Shown here: piece by piece, positions 7,882 through 15,532 of the stretch
How the letters are laid out: each line of letters opens with the position of its first letter
Numbering within the stretch: the stretch's first letter is position 1
Source: Meiothermus hypogaeus
Lineage (GTDB): Bacteria; Deinococcota; Deinococci; Deinococcales; Thermaceae
Reading direction: 5' to 3'
Length of the DNA stretch: 34,128 nt
Assembly: GCF_003574035.1 (NCBI RefSeq)
Contig: NZ_QWKY01000034.1
Span: forward strand, 1-34,128
Translations under genes and position numbers: made by a program
The notes under the pieces: model-generated
The model's input: only the letters and a program-made list of their open reading frames with translations
The model's database searches: none
Told to the model about the DNA's origin: nothing

Positions 7882-9605
7882 AAAACGCCGAAATTGCCCG
7901 TATTTTTCAGGAAATGGCCGAGATGCTGGCCTTCCTGGGCGAGAACCCCTTCCGGGTGCGGGCCTACGCCCAGGCCGCCCGCACCCTGGCCGACCTCGAG
8001 GCCCCCATCGAGGCGGTGGCGGCCCAGGGAACTGAGGCCCTGGAGGCCCTGCCCGCCATCGGCCCCGACCTGGCCGCCAAAATCCAGGAGTACCTGCACA
8101 CTGGTGCCATCCAGGCCCACGCCCGGCTGGCCCAGCAGGTGCCCCAGGGCATCCTGGAGGTGCTGCGGGTGCCGGGGGTGGGGCCCAAGACCGCCAAACT
8201 GCTGTGGGACAGGCTGGGGGTGAACTCGCTGGAAACGCTGCAGGCCGCGCTGGCCTCGGGCCGGGTGCGGGGGCTGCCCGGTTTTGGCGAGAAAAAACGC
8301 CGGCATCTGCTGGAAAACCTGGCCCTGGCCGAAACCGCCGCCCAGCGCCGGCCCCTGGGCGCGGTGCTGGGGCAGGCCCGGGCCTTGCTTGAGCAAGTGC
8401 GGGCCCAGCCGGGGGTGGTGCAGGCCGAAGTCTGCGGCTCGCTCAGGCGCTACCGCGAGACGGTGGGCGACCTCGATTTTCTGATTGCCACCGAAAAGCC
8501 GGCCGAGGTGCTGGCGGCCCTGGTGCGCCTGCCGGGCATTGCCGATGTGGAGGCGGTAGGGGAGAACCGGGCCACGGTCTTTTTGCAGGGGGGCTTGCAG
8601 GTGGACTTCAAGACCGTGCCCCCGGCGGCCTGGGGTAGCGGCTTGCAGTACCTGACCGGCTCCAAAGCCCACAGCATCAAGCTGCGCACCCTGGCCCAGA
8701 AACAGGGCCTTAAGCTCAACGAATACGGGGTCTGGCGGGGGAAAGCCCGCCTGGCCGGCGAGGACGAGGAGGGGGTCTACCGGGCCCTGGGCCTGCCCTG
8801 GATACCGCCCCCCTTGCGGGAGGATAGCGGTGAAATCGAGGCGGCCCAGGGCGGGCGGCTGCCCCGGCTGGTCACCCTTCAGGAGATTCGTGGCGACCTC
8901 CAGGTGCACTCCAGGTGGTCGGACGGCAAGGCCAGTTTGCTCGAGCTGGCCCAGGCCGCAGCAAAGCTGGGCTATGAGTACCTGGCCGTCACCGACCACT
9001 CCCAGAGCCTCAAGGTGGCCCATGGGGTGCCGCTGGACAAAGTACAGGCCCGCCTGAAGGAGATACGCCAGGTCAACGAACAAACCGGCGGCAAGCCCTA
9101 TTTGCTGGCCGGGGCCGAGGTGGAGGTTCTGGCCGATGGTTCCCTGGACTACCCCGAGAAAGTGCTGCGGGGGCTCGAGGTGGTGCTGGTGGCCGTGCAC
9201 TCCCACTTCCACCTGAGCCGCGCCCAGCAGACTAAGCGCATCTTGCGGGCGCTGGAGCATCCCGCCGTACACATCCTGGCTCACCCCACCGCCCGCATGC
9301 TGGGGGTGCGCAAGGAGCTCGAGGCCGACTGGGAGAAGATTTTCCGGCGGGCCCAGGCCCTGGGGAAGGCCCTGGAAATAGACGGATACTACGACCGCAT
9401 GGACCTGCCCGATACCCTGGCCCGCCAGGCTGGCGGAATGGGCCTCCTTTTTTCCCTCTCCACCGATGCCCACCAGCTCGATCACCTGCGCTTCATGGAG
9501 CTGGCGGTGGGTACGGCCCAGCGGGCCTGGTTGGGGCCTCAGCAGATTCTCAACACCCGCTCCCTGGCGGCCCTTCTGGACTGGCTTCGGGCGGTGCGGG
9601 GGTAA
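7878..9605 (+). CDS. polX: Family X DNA polymerase / 3'-5' exonuclease with PHP domain
   Basis: PolX (575 residues) fills gaps during base excision repair and carries a PHP exonuclease. Helix-hairpin-helix motifs occur around 55-65 and 97-106 (GVGPKTA). The polymerase active site shows GSLRRYRETVGDLD with D198 and D200, and VDFK with D243. The PHP domain starts near 340 and has VHSRWSDG, VTDHSQS, GAEVEV, HSHFH, AHPTARML and STDAHQ, giving a full set of metal ligands. The start overlaps the Usp stop. Its own TAA stop (9603-9605) is part of the first GGTAAT half-site of box 3. Placing a repair polymerase in a Lon/Usp operon suggests genome upkeep under stress. Confidence 0.95.
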   Translation: MKNAEIARIFQEMAEMLAFLGENPFRVRAYAQAARTLADLEAPIEAVAAQGTEALEALPAIGPDLAAKIQEYLHTGAIQAHARLAQQVPQGILEVLRVPGVGPKTAKLLWDRLGVNSLETLQAALASGRVRGLPGFGEKKRRHLLENLALAETAAQRRPLGAVLGQARALLEQVRAQPGVVQAEVCGSLRRYRETVGDLDFLIATEKPAEVLAALVRLPGIADVEAVGENRATVFLQGGLQVDFKTVPPAAWGSGLQYLTGSKAHSIKLRTLAQKQGLKLNEYGVWRGKARLAGEDEEGVYRALGLPWIPPPLREDSGEIEAAQGGRLPRLVTLQEIRGDLQVHSRWSDGKASLLELAQAAAKLGYEYLAVTDHSQSLKVAHGVPLDKVQARLKEIRQVNEQTGGKPYLLAGAEVEVLADGSLDYPEKVLRGLEVVLVAVHSHFHLSRAQQTKRILRALEHPAVHILAHPTARMLGVRKELEADWEKIFRRAQALGKALEIDGYYDRMDLPDTLARQAGGMGLLFSLSTDAHQLDHLRFMELAVGTAQRAWLGPQQILNTRSLAALLDWLRAVRG

Positions 9606-9633
9606 TGGGCCGGTAACGCCGAAGGCCCAATCT
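9601..9633 (+). promoter_or_regulatory. GGTAAT direct-repeat promoter (box 3), capA-mgtA
   Basis: GGTAAT (9601-9606) and GGTAAC (9612-9617) are 11 bp apart, and the -10 CAATCT lies at 9628-9633. Seven bases later is the ATG at 9641, so the predicted transcription start coincides with the start codon and the mRNA is probably leaderless. The first half-site contains the polX stop codon. Confidence 0.7.
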
Positions 9634-9640
9634 GATATGG

Positions 9641-10621
9641 ATGGAAGGCATGGTTTCCCTTTGCCTGACCGGCGACCTGATGCTGGGCCGGCTGGTGAAC
9701 GAGGCTCTGCTGCGCTACGGGCCAGCCTATCCCTTTGGCAACGTGCTGGACGAGTTTTGCCGGGCCGACTTGCGGCTGGTGAACCTCGAGTGTGTCATCT
9801 CGGACCGGGGCCGCCCCTTTAGCCGCTGGGAAAAGGCTTTTCACTTCCGCGCCCATCCCCAGGCCCTGAGGGCGCTCCAACTGGCCCGCATAGACTGCGT
9901 GGTGCTGGCCAACAACCACGTGCTGGACTACGAGGAGGAAGCCTTCCTGCAGATGCTGGAACTGCTTCAGGGGGCCCACATTCCCTACGTGGGGGCCGGG
10001 CGTAACCTGCTCGAGGCCCGCCGCCCGGTGCTTTTGCCAACCCAAAGCGGCCCGGTGGGGGTGGTGGCCTTCACCGACAACGAACCGGGCTGGAAGGCGG
10101 GCCCCCACACCCCCGGCACCCACTACCTGCCCGTAGCGCCGGAATCGCTGCCGGTGCTAAAGGAGCAGATTGGCCAGGCCCGCGCCCAGGGGGCCCGCTG
10201 GGTGGTGGTCTCGGCCCACTGGGGGCCCAACATGCGCTTGCGTCCTCCGCCCCACTTCCGGGCGTTTGCCCATGCGCTTATAGAGGCTGGGGCCGACGTG
10301 TTCCACGGGCACAGCGCCCATGTTTTCCAGGGCCTCGAGGTCTACCGGGGGAAGCCCATCCTCTACGACTGCGGCGAGTTTGTGGACGACTACGCGGTAG
10401 ACCCGGTGCTGCGCAACGACTGGGGCCTTTTATACCGGGTGGAGCTCGAGGAAAAACGCATTGGGAAAGTGGAGCTAATGCCCCTCTACATTGATAACTG
10501 CCAGGTCAACCTGGCTACCGGCCCTACCTGGGAGGCCATTGCAGAACGGATGCAAATGCTCTCGGCGGAACTGGGTACCCCGGTCTCGCGCGAAGGTACG
10601 CGATTGTGGGTAACCTGCTAG
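9641..10621 (+). CDS. CapA-family putative metallophosphatase
   Basis: The 326-residue protein is a CapA/PgsA-like member of the calcineurin-like metallophosphatase fold. Motifs run in order: TGDLMLGR (7-16 region), NLECV, ANNHVLDY, SAHWGPN and GHSAHVFQG, giving a complete set of metal ligands. Unlike poly-gamma-glutamate CapA it has no signal peptide or membrane anchor and should be cytosolic; the substrate is unknown. The ATG at 9641 is favoured because the -10 of box 3 is 7 bp upstream, as in leaderless Deinococcota genes; an alternative ATG lies at 9650. mgtA follows 11 bp later. Confidence 0.85.
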   Translation: MEGMVSLCLTGDLMLGRLVNEALLRYGPAYPFGNVLDEFCRADLRLVNLECVISDRGRPFSRWEKAFHFRAHPQALRALQLARIDCVVLANNHVLDYEEEAFLQMLELLQGAHIPYVGAGRNLLEARRPVLLPTQSGPVGVVAFTDNEPGWKAGPHTPGTHYLPVAPESLPVLKEQIGQARAQGARWVVVSAHWGPNMRLRPPPHFRAFAHALIEAGADVFHGHSAHVFQGLEVYRGKPILYDCGEFVDDYAVDPVLRNDWGLLYRVELEEKRIGKVELMPLYIDNCQVNLATGPTWEAIAERMQMLSAELGTPVSREGTRLWVTC

Positions 10622-10632
10622 AGGAGGCCACC

Positions 10633-13191
10633 ATGCGCCAGCGTTCGCATCATCCCCGGGCCCCTACCCCCTACTGGGCGGAAGCGTTGGAGGGCCTTTG
10701 GACTCGGCTGAAAAGCCAACCCGATGGACTAAACCCTGCTGAGGCCCGTCGCCGCTTGCAACAGTGGGGTCCCAATACCCTGCAAGCCCAGCGGCGCACC
10801 ACGGCCCTGGCGGTTTTGCTGGCCCAGTTCAAGAGCCCCCTGGTGCTGATGCTGGTCTTTGCGGCCTCGGTCTCGGCACTGGTGCAGGAATGGCTGGATG
10901 CCTTCATTGTGCTCCTGATAGTGCTGGGCAGCGCTTTGCTTTCTTTCGTGCAGGAGTACAGCGCCAGCCGGGCGGTGGAGAAGCTACTGGCCAGGGTTCA
11001 GGTTCGGGTTTGGCTGCTGCGCGGGGGCCAGACCCTGCACCTCCCCGCCGAGGAGGTAGTTCCGGGCGATGTGGTGCTGCTCTCGGCGGGCAGCCTGATT
11101 CCTGCCGATGGTCGGGTGCTCGAGGCCAAGGACTTCTTCGTCAGTCAGGCGGCCCTCACCGGTGAGACCTTCCCGGTAGAGAAGCGCCCAGGGGTGGTGC
11201 CACCGGAAGCCAGCCTGAGCGAGCGCACCAACTGCGTTTTCATGGGTACCAGCGTGCGTAGCGGTACCGCCCGCATGCTGGTGGTCGAGACCGGGGCCAG
11301 CACGGCTTTTGGAAAGATTGCCGACCGGCTGGCCCTACGCCCCCCCGAGACCGAGTTCGAGCGGGGGATTCGGCAGTTCGGCTTTTTGCTGACCCAGGTC
11401 ATGTTGCTGATGGTGCTACTGGTTTTTGCGGTCAACGTGTTTGGCGAGAAGCCCCCCATCGACTCGCTGCTTTTTGCCATTGCGCTGGCGGTGGGCCTGA
11501 CCCCCGAACTGCTGCCAGCCATCATCGGGGTGAACCTGGCCAAGGGCGCCCAGCGCATGGCCCGCCACGGGGTAATTGTGCGCCGCTTGAGCGCCATCGA
11601 GAACCTGGGCAGCATGGACGTGCTCTGCACCGACAAAACCGGCACCCTGACCGAGGGGGTGGTACGGCTGGACGGTGCGCTGGACTCGGGGGGGCGGCCC
11701 TCATCCCAGGTCCTGCGACAGGCTTTCTGGAACGCTTACTTCCAGACCGGGCTGGCCAACCCCCTCGACCAGGCCATTGTGGAGGCGGCTTCCCGGGCGG
11801 GCCTGGATGCCGCCCAGGTGGAAAAAGTGGACGAGATTCCCTACGACTTCGGCCGCAAGCGCCTGAGCGTGGTGATGGAGCAGTCAGGAGCGCGGATGCT
11901 GGTGAGCAAAGGGGCCCTGGAGCAAATCCTCGAGGTCTGCACCGACCTCGAGGAGGAAGGCCAGGTTCGGCCTCTGGACGACGCCGATCTCGAGCGCCTC
12001 GAGGCGCTCTACAGCCATTACAGCGAGCAGGGCTACCGGGTGCTGGGGTTGGCCTGTAAGCCGGTCTCTACCCAGCAGGCCGTCTTTACCCGCGATGATG
12101 AGCAAGACCTTACCTTCCAGGGGTTTTTGCTCTTCTTCGACCCCCCCAAAGCGGGTGTGCAGGACACCCTGACCCAACTGGCCCGCCTGGGCGTGAACCT
12201 CAAGATCATTACCGGGGACAACCGCAAGGTGGCAGCCCACCTGGCCGCGCAGGTGGGGATGGAGGTGCGGGGGCTACTGACCGGGCGGGAGCTCGCCACC
12301 CTCCCCGACGAAGCCCTTTGGCACCAGGCCGAGCGCTGCAACCTGTTTGTGGAGGTAGACCCTACTCAGAAGGAGCGCCTGATTCTGGCCCTGCAAAAAA
12401 CCGGCCACGTGGTGGGCTATATGGGCGATGGCATCAACGATGCCCCAGCCCTGCACGCAGCCGATGTGGGCATCTCGGTGGATCAGGCGGTGGACGTGGC
12501 TAAAGAAGCCGCCGACCTGGTGCTGCTCGAGTCCGACCTGGATGTCCTGCGGGAAGGCATCGAAGAAGGGCGCAAGACCTTCGCCAACACCCTAAAGTAC
12601 ATCTTCACCACCACCAGCGCCAACTTCGGCAACATGTTCAGTATGGCCGGGGCCTCGGCTTTTTTGCCCTTCTTGCCCCTGCTGGCCAAGCAAATTCTGC
12701 TCAACAACTTTCTCTCCGACCTACCGGCGGTGGGCCTGGCTACCGATAATGTAGACCGCGAATGGCTGGAAAAACCCCACCGCCTGGATATGCGCTTCAT
12801 TCGCAATTTTATGGTGGTATTTGGCCTGATCAGCTCGGTCTTCGACTACCTGACCTTTGGCTTGCTGCTGTGGGTTTTTCGTGCCAGTCCGGAGCAGTTT
12901 CGCACCGGCTGGTTCATGGAATCCCTGCTCACCGAGCTCTTGGTAGCGCTGGTCGTGCGTACCCGCCGTCCCTTCTTCCAGAGCCGACCCGGTCGCCTGT
13001 TGCTTTGGTCTACCCTGCTGCTGACCGTGCTGGCCGTGCTGATGCCGTATCTCCCTTTTAGCGATGTTTTTGGTTTGGTGCCCTTGCCCTACCCACTGCT
13101 GCTGGGGCTCCTGGGCCTGACCTTGCTGTACGTTTTGCTGGTGGAGTGGGTCAAGGGGGTTTTCTACCAGCGTTTCTCGAGCCGGGTTTAG
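10633..13191 (+). CDS. mgtA: MgtA-like P-type ATPase, putative Mg2+ importer
   Basis: This 852-residue P-type ATPase has an actuator TGET loop (AALTGETFPVEK), a membrane motif VGLTPELLPAIIGVNLAKGA characteristic of the P3B magnesium class, a phosphorylation site CTDKTGTLTEG (Asp334), TGDNRKVAAHLA, and a hinge MGDGINDAPAL. About ten membrane helices are visible, six of them in the C-terminal third. It would move Mg2+ into the cell. The ATG at 10633 has an excellent GAGGAGG; the frame open to 10606 adds residues overlapping CapA. It shares box 3 with capA. A different cation cannot be excluded. Confidence 0.87.
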   Translation: MRQRSHHPRAPTPYWAEALEGLWTRLKSQPDGLNPAEARRRLQQWGPNTLQAQRRTTALAVLLAQFKSPLVLMLVFAASVSALVQEWLDAFIVLLIVLGSALLSFVQEYSASRAVEKLLARVQVRVWLLRGGQTLHLPAEEVVPGDVVLLSAGSLIPADGRVLEAKDFFVSQAALTGETFPVEKRPGVVPPEASLSERTNCVFMGTSVRSGTARMLVVETGASTAFGKIADRLALRPPETEFERGIRQFGFLLTQVMLLMVLLVFAVNVFGEKPPIDSLLFAIALAVGLTPELLPAIIGVNLAKGAQRMARHGVIVRRLSAIENLGSMDVLCTDKTGTLTEGVVRLDGALDSGGRPSSQVLRQAFWNAYFQTGLANPLDQAIVEAASRAGLDAAQVEKVDEIPYDFGRKRLSVVMEQSGARMLVSKGALEQILEVCTDLEEEGQVRPLDDADLERLEALYSHYSEQGYRVLGLACKPVSTQQAVFTRDDEQDLTFQGFLLFFDPPKAGVQDTLTQLARLGVNLKIITGDNRKVAAHLAAQVGMEVRGLLTGRELATLPDEALWHQAERCNLFVEVDPTQKERLILALQKTGHVVGYMGDGINDAPALHAADVGISVDQAVDVAKEAADLVLLESDLDVLREGIEEGRKTFANTLKYIFTTTSANFGNMFSMAGASAFLPFLPLLAKQILLNNFLSDLPAVGLATDNVDREWLEKPHRLDMRFIRNFMVVFGLISSVFDYLTFGLLLWVFRASPEQFRTGWFMESLLTELLVALVVRTRRPFFQSRPGRLLLWSTLLLTVLAVLMPYLPFSDVFGLVPLPYPLLLGLLGLTLLYVLLVEWVKGVFYQRFSSRV

Positions 13192-13265
13192 GCGATCCTG
13201 TAAGATGCAAATATCCTTTGCTGGCCGAGCCTTATTGCGCAGCCATATAGATTTCTATTTATACC

Positions 13266-13325
13266 GGATTCAAAAAGACAGTCTAACAAAACAAAAAAAA
13301 CACCAGAGGCTGTCTTTTTGAATCC
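13266..13325. terminator. Perfect 16-bp inverted repeat, probable bidirectional terminator
   Basis: GGATTCAAAAAGACAG (13266-13281) is exactly complementary to 13310-13325, with a 28-nt A-rich loop. The stem has an A-run on the left arm and a T-run (CTGTCTTTTT) on the right, so it could end transcription from either side. It lies 75 bp after mgtA. The length and perfection also fit a terminal repeat pair of a small relic element. Confidence 0.5.
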
Positions 13326-13588
13326 TAGAGCTCACCCCTCCCGAACGGTCGGCGAAGAAAGCGTCTCCCTTCCAAGGGGCGGTATCGCCCTCCGCTACGC
13401 GGATAACTTCGGTCGGGTTAGTTTGTCACCAAAGGGTGACGAACTAACCGAATCTGGTAATCCTGAAAGTCTTTTCGTCTTCACCCTGCCTGGCCCATCG
13501 TTTGGCTTACTTCCTCTGGATTGCTCCGTCGGACTTTGGCCTTCTCGCAAGGTTTTTCAGCTCAAATGCAGGTTGGGTTTGGGAACTT
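13326..13588. repeat. Non-coding stretch of consecutive palindromes
   Basis: No convincing gene is present. Palindromes follow one another: CCCTT-cc-AAGGG, GGGCG-gtat-CGCCC, TCCGC-tac-GCGGA, and a large hairpin at 13416-13449 whose 15-bp arms (one U-G wobble, 4-nt loop AAAG) start GGTTAGTT and end AACTAACC. An open frame at 13318-13590 lacks a ribosome site and resembles no protein. This could be a REP/MITE-type element or a structured RNA. Confidence 0.4.
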
Positions 13589-13604
13589 AAAAAGCCGGCT
13601 TTTT
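13589..13604 (-). terminator. Terminator-like palindrome after the yqjK-like gene
   Basis: AAAAAGCCGGCTTTTT lies 1 bp past the stop of the last gene of the minus-strand membrane operon. The stem AAAAAG/CTTTTT is A/T-rich with a tight CCGG centre, followed by T residues, so it is a plausible but weak intrinsic terminator. Confidence 0.42.
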
Positions 13605-13605
13605 G

Positions 13606-13827
13606 CTAGCGTGAAAGGTATTCAACCAACAACCGCCCCAGCACCCGACGCAAGCGAGGGTAGCGGGCCAGTAGCCAACCCAGCAATAAGGCCAAGCCCA
13701 GCGTCTCGTTGGGATGCTGCTCGGCCCAACCCATGCTTTCCTGATCAAACCGCCGGGCGGCCTGTTGCAGCCGGGCCCTGGCCTCTGCGCGGTCTGGGGG
13801 TTGATCGGACACATTGCCCATAGGCAT
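13606..13827 (-). CDS. Small YqjK-like membrane-associated protein
   Basis: The 73-residue protein has an Arg/Gln/Glu-rich amphipathic N-terminal half, then a hydrophobic segment ETLGLALLLGWLLARYP and a basic tail. Its place as third gene after YqjD-like and holin-like genes matches the E. coli yqjD-yqjE-yqjK order, which is the main reason for the name; sequence similarity alone would not prove it. A GCAGGA ribosome site precedes the ATG at 13827, and the upstream gene ends 22 bp earlier. A second in-frame ATG is at 13821. Confidence 0.65.
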   Translation of the reverse strand: MPMGNVSDQPPDRAEARARLQQAARRFDQESMGWAEQHPNETLGLALLLGWLLARYPRLRRVLGRLLVEYLSR

Positions 13828-13849
13828 TCCTGCAATCCACCGACCGAGG

Positions 13850-14125
13850 CTAGCGAAGCATACTGCGGGCCCGCCACCACAACCCTGCGGCCATTAGAAG
13901 CGACAGCAGGCTGACCAGCAAAGCCGCCAGAGGTGGGGCCATCAGGCTGCTGAACCACAAATAAGCCGCCCACAGAAAAACCAGCAACCCGCCCAGTACC
14001 AGCAGGCCAGCCACCACCAACACAAGGAGCGCGCTCACTACGCGCAGAAAGCCCATCCGTAGTGAGCGCGCCTCGGCCTCCAGCACATCCAGGAGGCCCA
14101 ACAAGACCTCAACTATTCCCGCCAC
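13850..14125 (-). CDS. Holin-superfamily / YqjE-like (DUF1469) membrane protein
   Basis: This 91-residue protein has two strong hydrophobic helices (about 28-52 and 60-82) after a short N-terminal amphipathic stretch, as in YqjE and phage holin superfamily members. It starts with GTG inside the end of the YqjD-like gene (13-bp overlap), implying translational coupling. The role is unknown. In E. coli the partners are inner-membrane proteins of stationary phase. Confidence 0.75.
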   Translation of the reverse strand: MAGIVEVLLGLLDVLEAEARSLRMGFLRVVSALLVLVVAGLLVLGGLLVFLWAAYLWFSSLMAPPLAALLVSLLSLLMAAGLWWRARSMLR

Positions 14126-14430
14126 ACCCGGCGCCCCATCAGCGCCCGCCGCTCGGTGAACCAGCCTGCCACCAAGCCGACCCCGAAAGCCGCCAACACG
14201 CTCAAGAAAGGACGTTCTTCGATGCGGTGCTCCACATTATGGATGATTTTGTCGCCCCGTTCACGGACGGTATCAAAGGTGTGGAACATCTCTTCGCGCA
14301 GGTGCTTGCTCTCGTCCTTCAGATTGACGCGCATGGCCTGGGCCAGCTCACTCAAGTCCTTGCGGAGCAGGGTCAGGTCGTTGCGGATGTCCTGCAACTC
14401 TCTCGTCACGTTGGGTTCCATGATGGCCAT
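14113..14430 (-). CDS. YqjD/ElaB-like (DUF883) membrane-anchored protein
   Basis: The 105-residue protein has a long coiled-coil-type N-terminal region (VTRELQDIRNDLTLLRKDL onward), a linker IEERPFLSVLAAFGVGLVAGW forming a single C-terminal transmembrane helix, and a basic tail (RRALMGRRVWRE). This is the architecture of YqjD and ElaB, tail-anchored proteins that bind ribosomes in stationary phase in E. coli. The ATG at 14430 has a perfect AAGGAGGTGG site, preferred over the frame open to 14460. It is the first gene of a three-gene minus-strand operon, behind a promoter with a tandem repeat. Confidence 0.82.
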   Translation of the reverse strand: MAIMEPNVTRELQDIRNDLTLLRKDLSELAQAMRVNLKDESKHLREEMFHTFDTVRERGDKIIHNVEHRIEERPFLSVLAAFGVGLVAGWFTERRALMGRRVWRE

Positions 14431-14465
14431 AACCACCTCCTTGATGGGCTTTCTTTGCAAGCTTA

Positions 14466-14530
14466 AAGCTACTCCTAACGCTATGGGGCAGGTGTCCCGA
14501 TTGCACCGCGCTGTGGGGCGGGTGTCCCGA
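14466..14530 (-). promoter_or_regulatory. Promoter with two 22-bp tandem sites upstream of the yqjD-like operon
   Basis: Two 22-bp direct repeats, at 14479-14500 and 14509-14530, differ at only two positions and are 30 bp apart (about three helix turns). On the minus strand the nearer copy covers the -35 region and is followed after 7 bp by a -10-like TAGCTT (14471 to 14466). The core of each on that strand is CGGGACACC followed by GCCCCA. This looks like a tandem activator or repressor site and differs from the GGTAAT box. Confidence 0.5.
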
Positions 14531-14570
14531 GTAGGTCAAAGTTGGATACAGGAATGATTTGTGCCTGATT

Positions 14571-14603
14571 GGTAATGCCCTGGTAATATCTACATGTCAC
14601 CCT
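14571..14603 (+). promoter_or_regulatory. GGTAAT direct-repeat promoter (box 4)
   Basis: GGTAAT occurs at 14571-14576 and 14582-14587, and the -10 CACCCT lies at 14598-14603. The start is predicted near 14611, about 28 nt before the GTG at 14639. It is back to back with the yqjD-like promoter. Confidence 0.68.
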
Positions 14604-14638
14604 AAAGCTGATGGTGCAGTAACGAAAGGGGTGAGTTT

Positions 14639-15472
14639 GTGCGGTGGTTGCTGCTGGGCCTGCTGGTGGTGGGATGGGCAGTGGCCTCCCAGCCCCCTGC
14701 GGGCCGGTGGGTACGAGTAGGAGAGTCGGCGCATTTCCGCTACTACGAGCTGGCCGATTACCAGAACACCCCCAGGGCCCTGAGCCGGGCTCAGGTAAGC
14801 ATTGCGCTATTGCGCCTCGAGGTGTTCTGGGAACTGGTAGCCCCCCAGTGGAACTACCCTCCCGAGGCAAAAATTGCTTATTACAGGTTTGCTTCTGCCG
14901 ACGATCTGGCTCGCCTGACGGGGCGCAGATTCAACGATAGGGCGCTTTCGGGACAGGGAATAGTGCTGAGCATTCACGCCTCCGACCCCTACGAACTGGC
15001 CCAGGTGCTCACCGAACAAACCTCGCCCCACCGCATTGCCGATTTCTGGCTCGAGGGCATTGCCCGCTACTATGCCTGGCCCTGGATGTACTGCCCCGAA
15101 GACAACTGTGCATGTGCCTACCAGGCCCGGCTGGGGGGATGGAACCAACGCTCGGTGCATTACTGGGCCCAGGCCGACCTGCGCAAGGGGGTGCTACCGC
15201 GTCTCGAGGAACTGGTTTATACCAACTTGCTGTTCGAGCGCTTGCCTACCGCTACCGCTTACCCAGCCGCCGGTTCTTTTGTGGCTTTTTTGCTCGAGGT
15301 TCTGCCCGCCCAACTACCGCAGTTCCGGCAATTTCTGACCCTGGCCGCAAGTGCCCGCTCACAGGCTGAACTGCTGGCGGCTTTTCAACAGGTCTTTGGC
15401 CTGAGTCTTAGCACAGCTGAGGTGCGGTGGCATCGGTTTCTGGAAGGTTGGAACGAGGGTGATCTCCGATGA
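14639..15472 (+). CDS. Secreted peptidase-MA-like protein lacking the HExxH motif
   Basis: The 277-residue protein has a signal peptide (MRWLLLGLLVVGWAVASQ) and should be exported. The body resembles peptidase MA (gluzincin-like) proteins: after an alpha/beta region comes FWLEGIARYYAWPW, which matches the WLxEGxAxY element that normally follows HExxH. Where HExxH should be, the sequence reads ELAQVLTEQTS, so the zinc site is missing and catalysis is unlikely. Three Cys cluster in CPEDNCAC. The start is GTG with AAAGGGGTGAG upstream. It is controlled by box 4. Function is unknown; a binding or scaffold role is possible. Confidence 0.65.
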   Translation: MRWLLLGLLVVGWAVASQPPAGRWVRVGESAHFRYYELADYQNTPRALSRAQVSIALLRLEVFWELVAPQWNYPPEAKIAYYRFASADDLARLTGRRFNDRALSGQGIVLSIHASDPYELAQVLTEQTSPHRIADFWLEGIARYYAWPWMYCPEDNCACAYQARLGGWNQRSVHYWAQADLRKGVLPRLEELVYTNLLFERLPTATAYPAAGSFVAFLLEVLPAQLPQFRQFLTLAASARSQAELLAAFQQVFGLSLSTAEVRWHRFLEGWNEGDLR

Positions 15473-15532
15473 AGGGTGTGCTGAGGGCGTCAGAAGGCAG
15501 AAAGTAGAGCGTTGTTTTGCCAGGAGGCTTAT

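Noticed and set aside
6825-9485. An 886-codon open frame antisense to the Lon, Usp and PolX genes
   Set aside because: It is the complement of well-supported genes. High GC and strong G/C-third codon use produce long antisense frames; the product is rich in Gly, Pro, His and Gln with no domain.
13318-13590. A 90-codon frame in the gap after mgtA
   Set aside because: No ribosome site, it crosses several palindromes, and the peptide looks like translated structured DNA.
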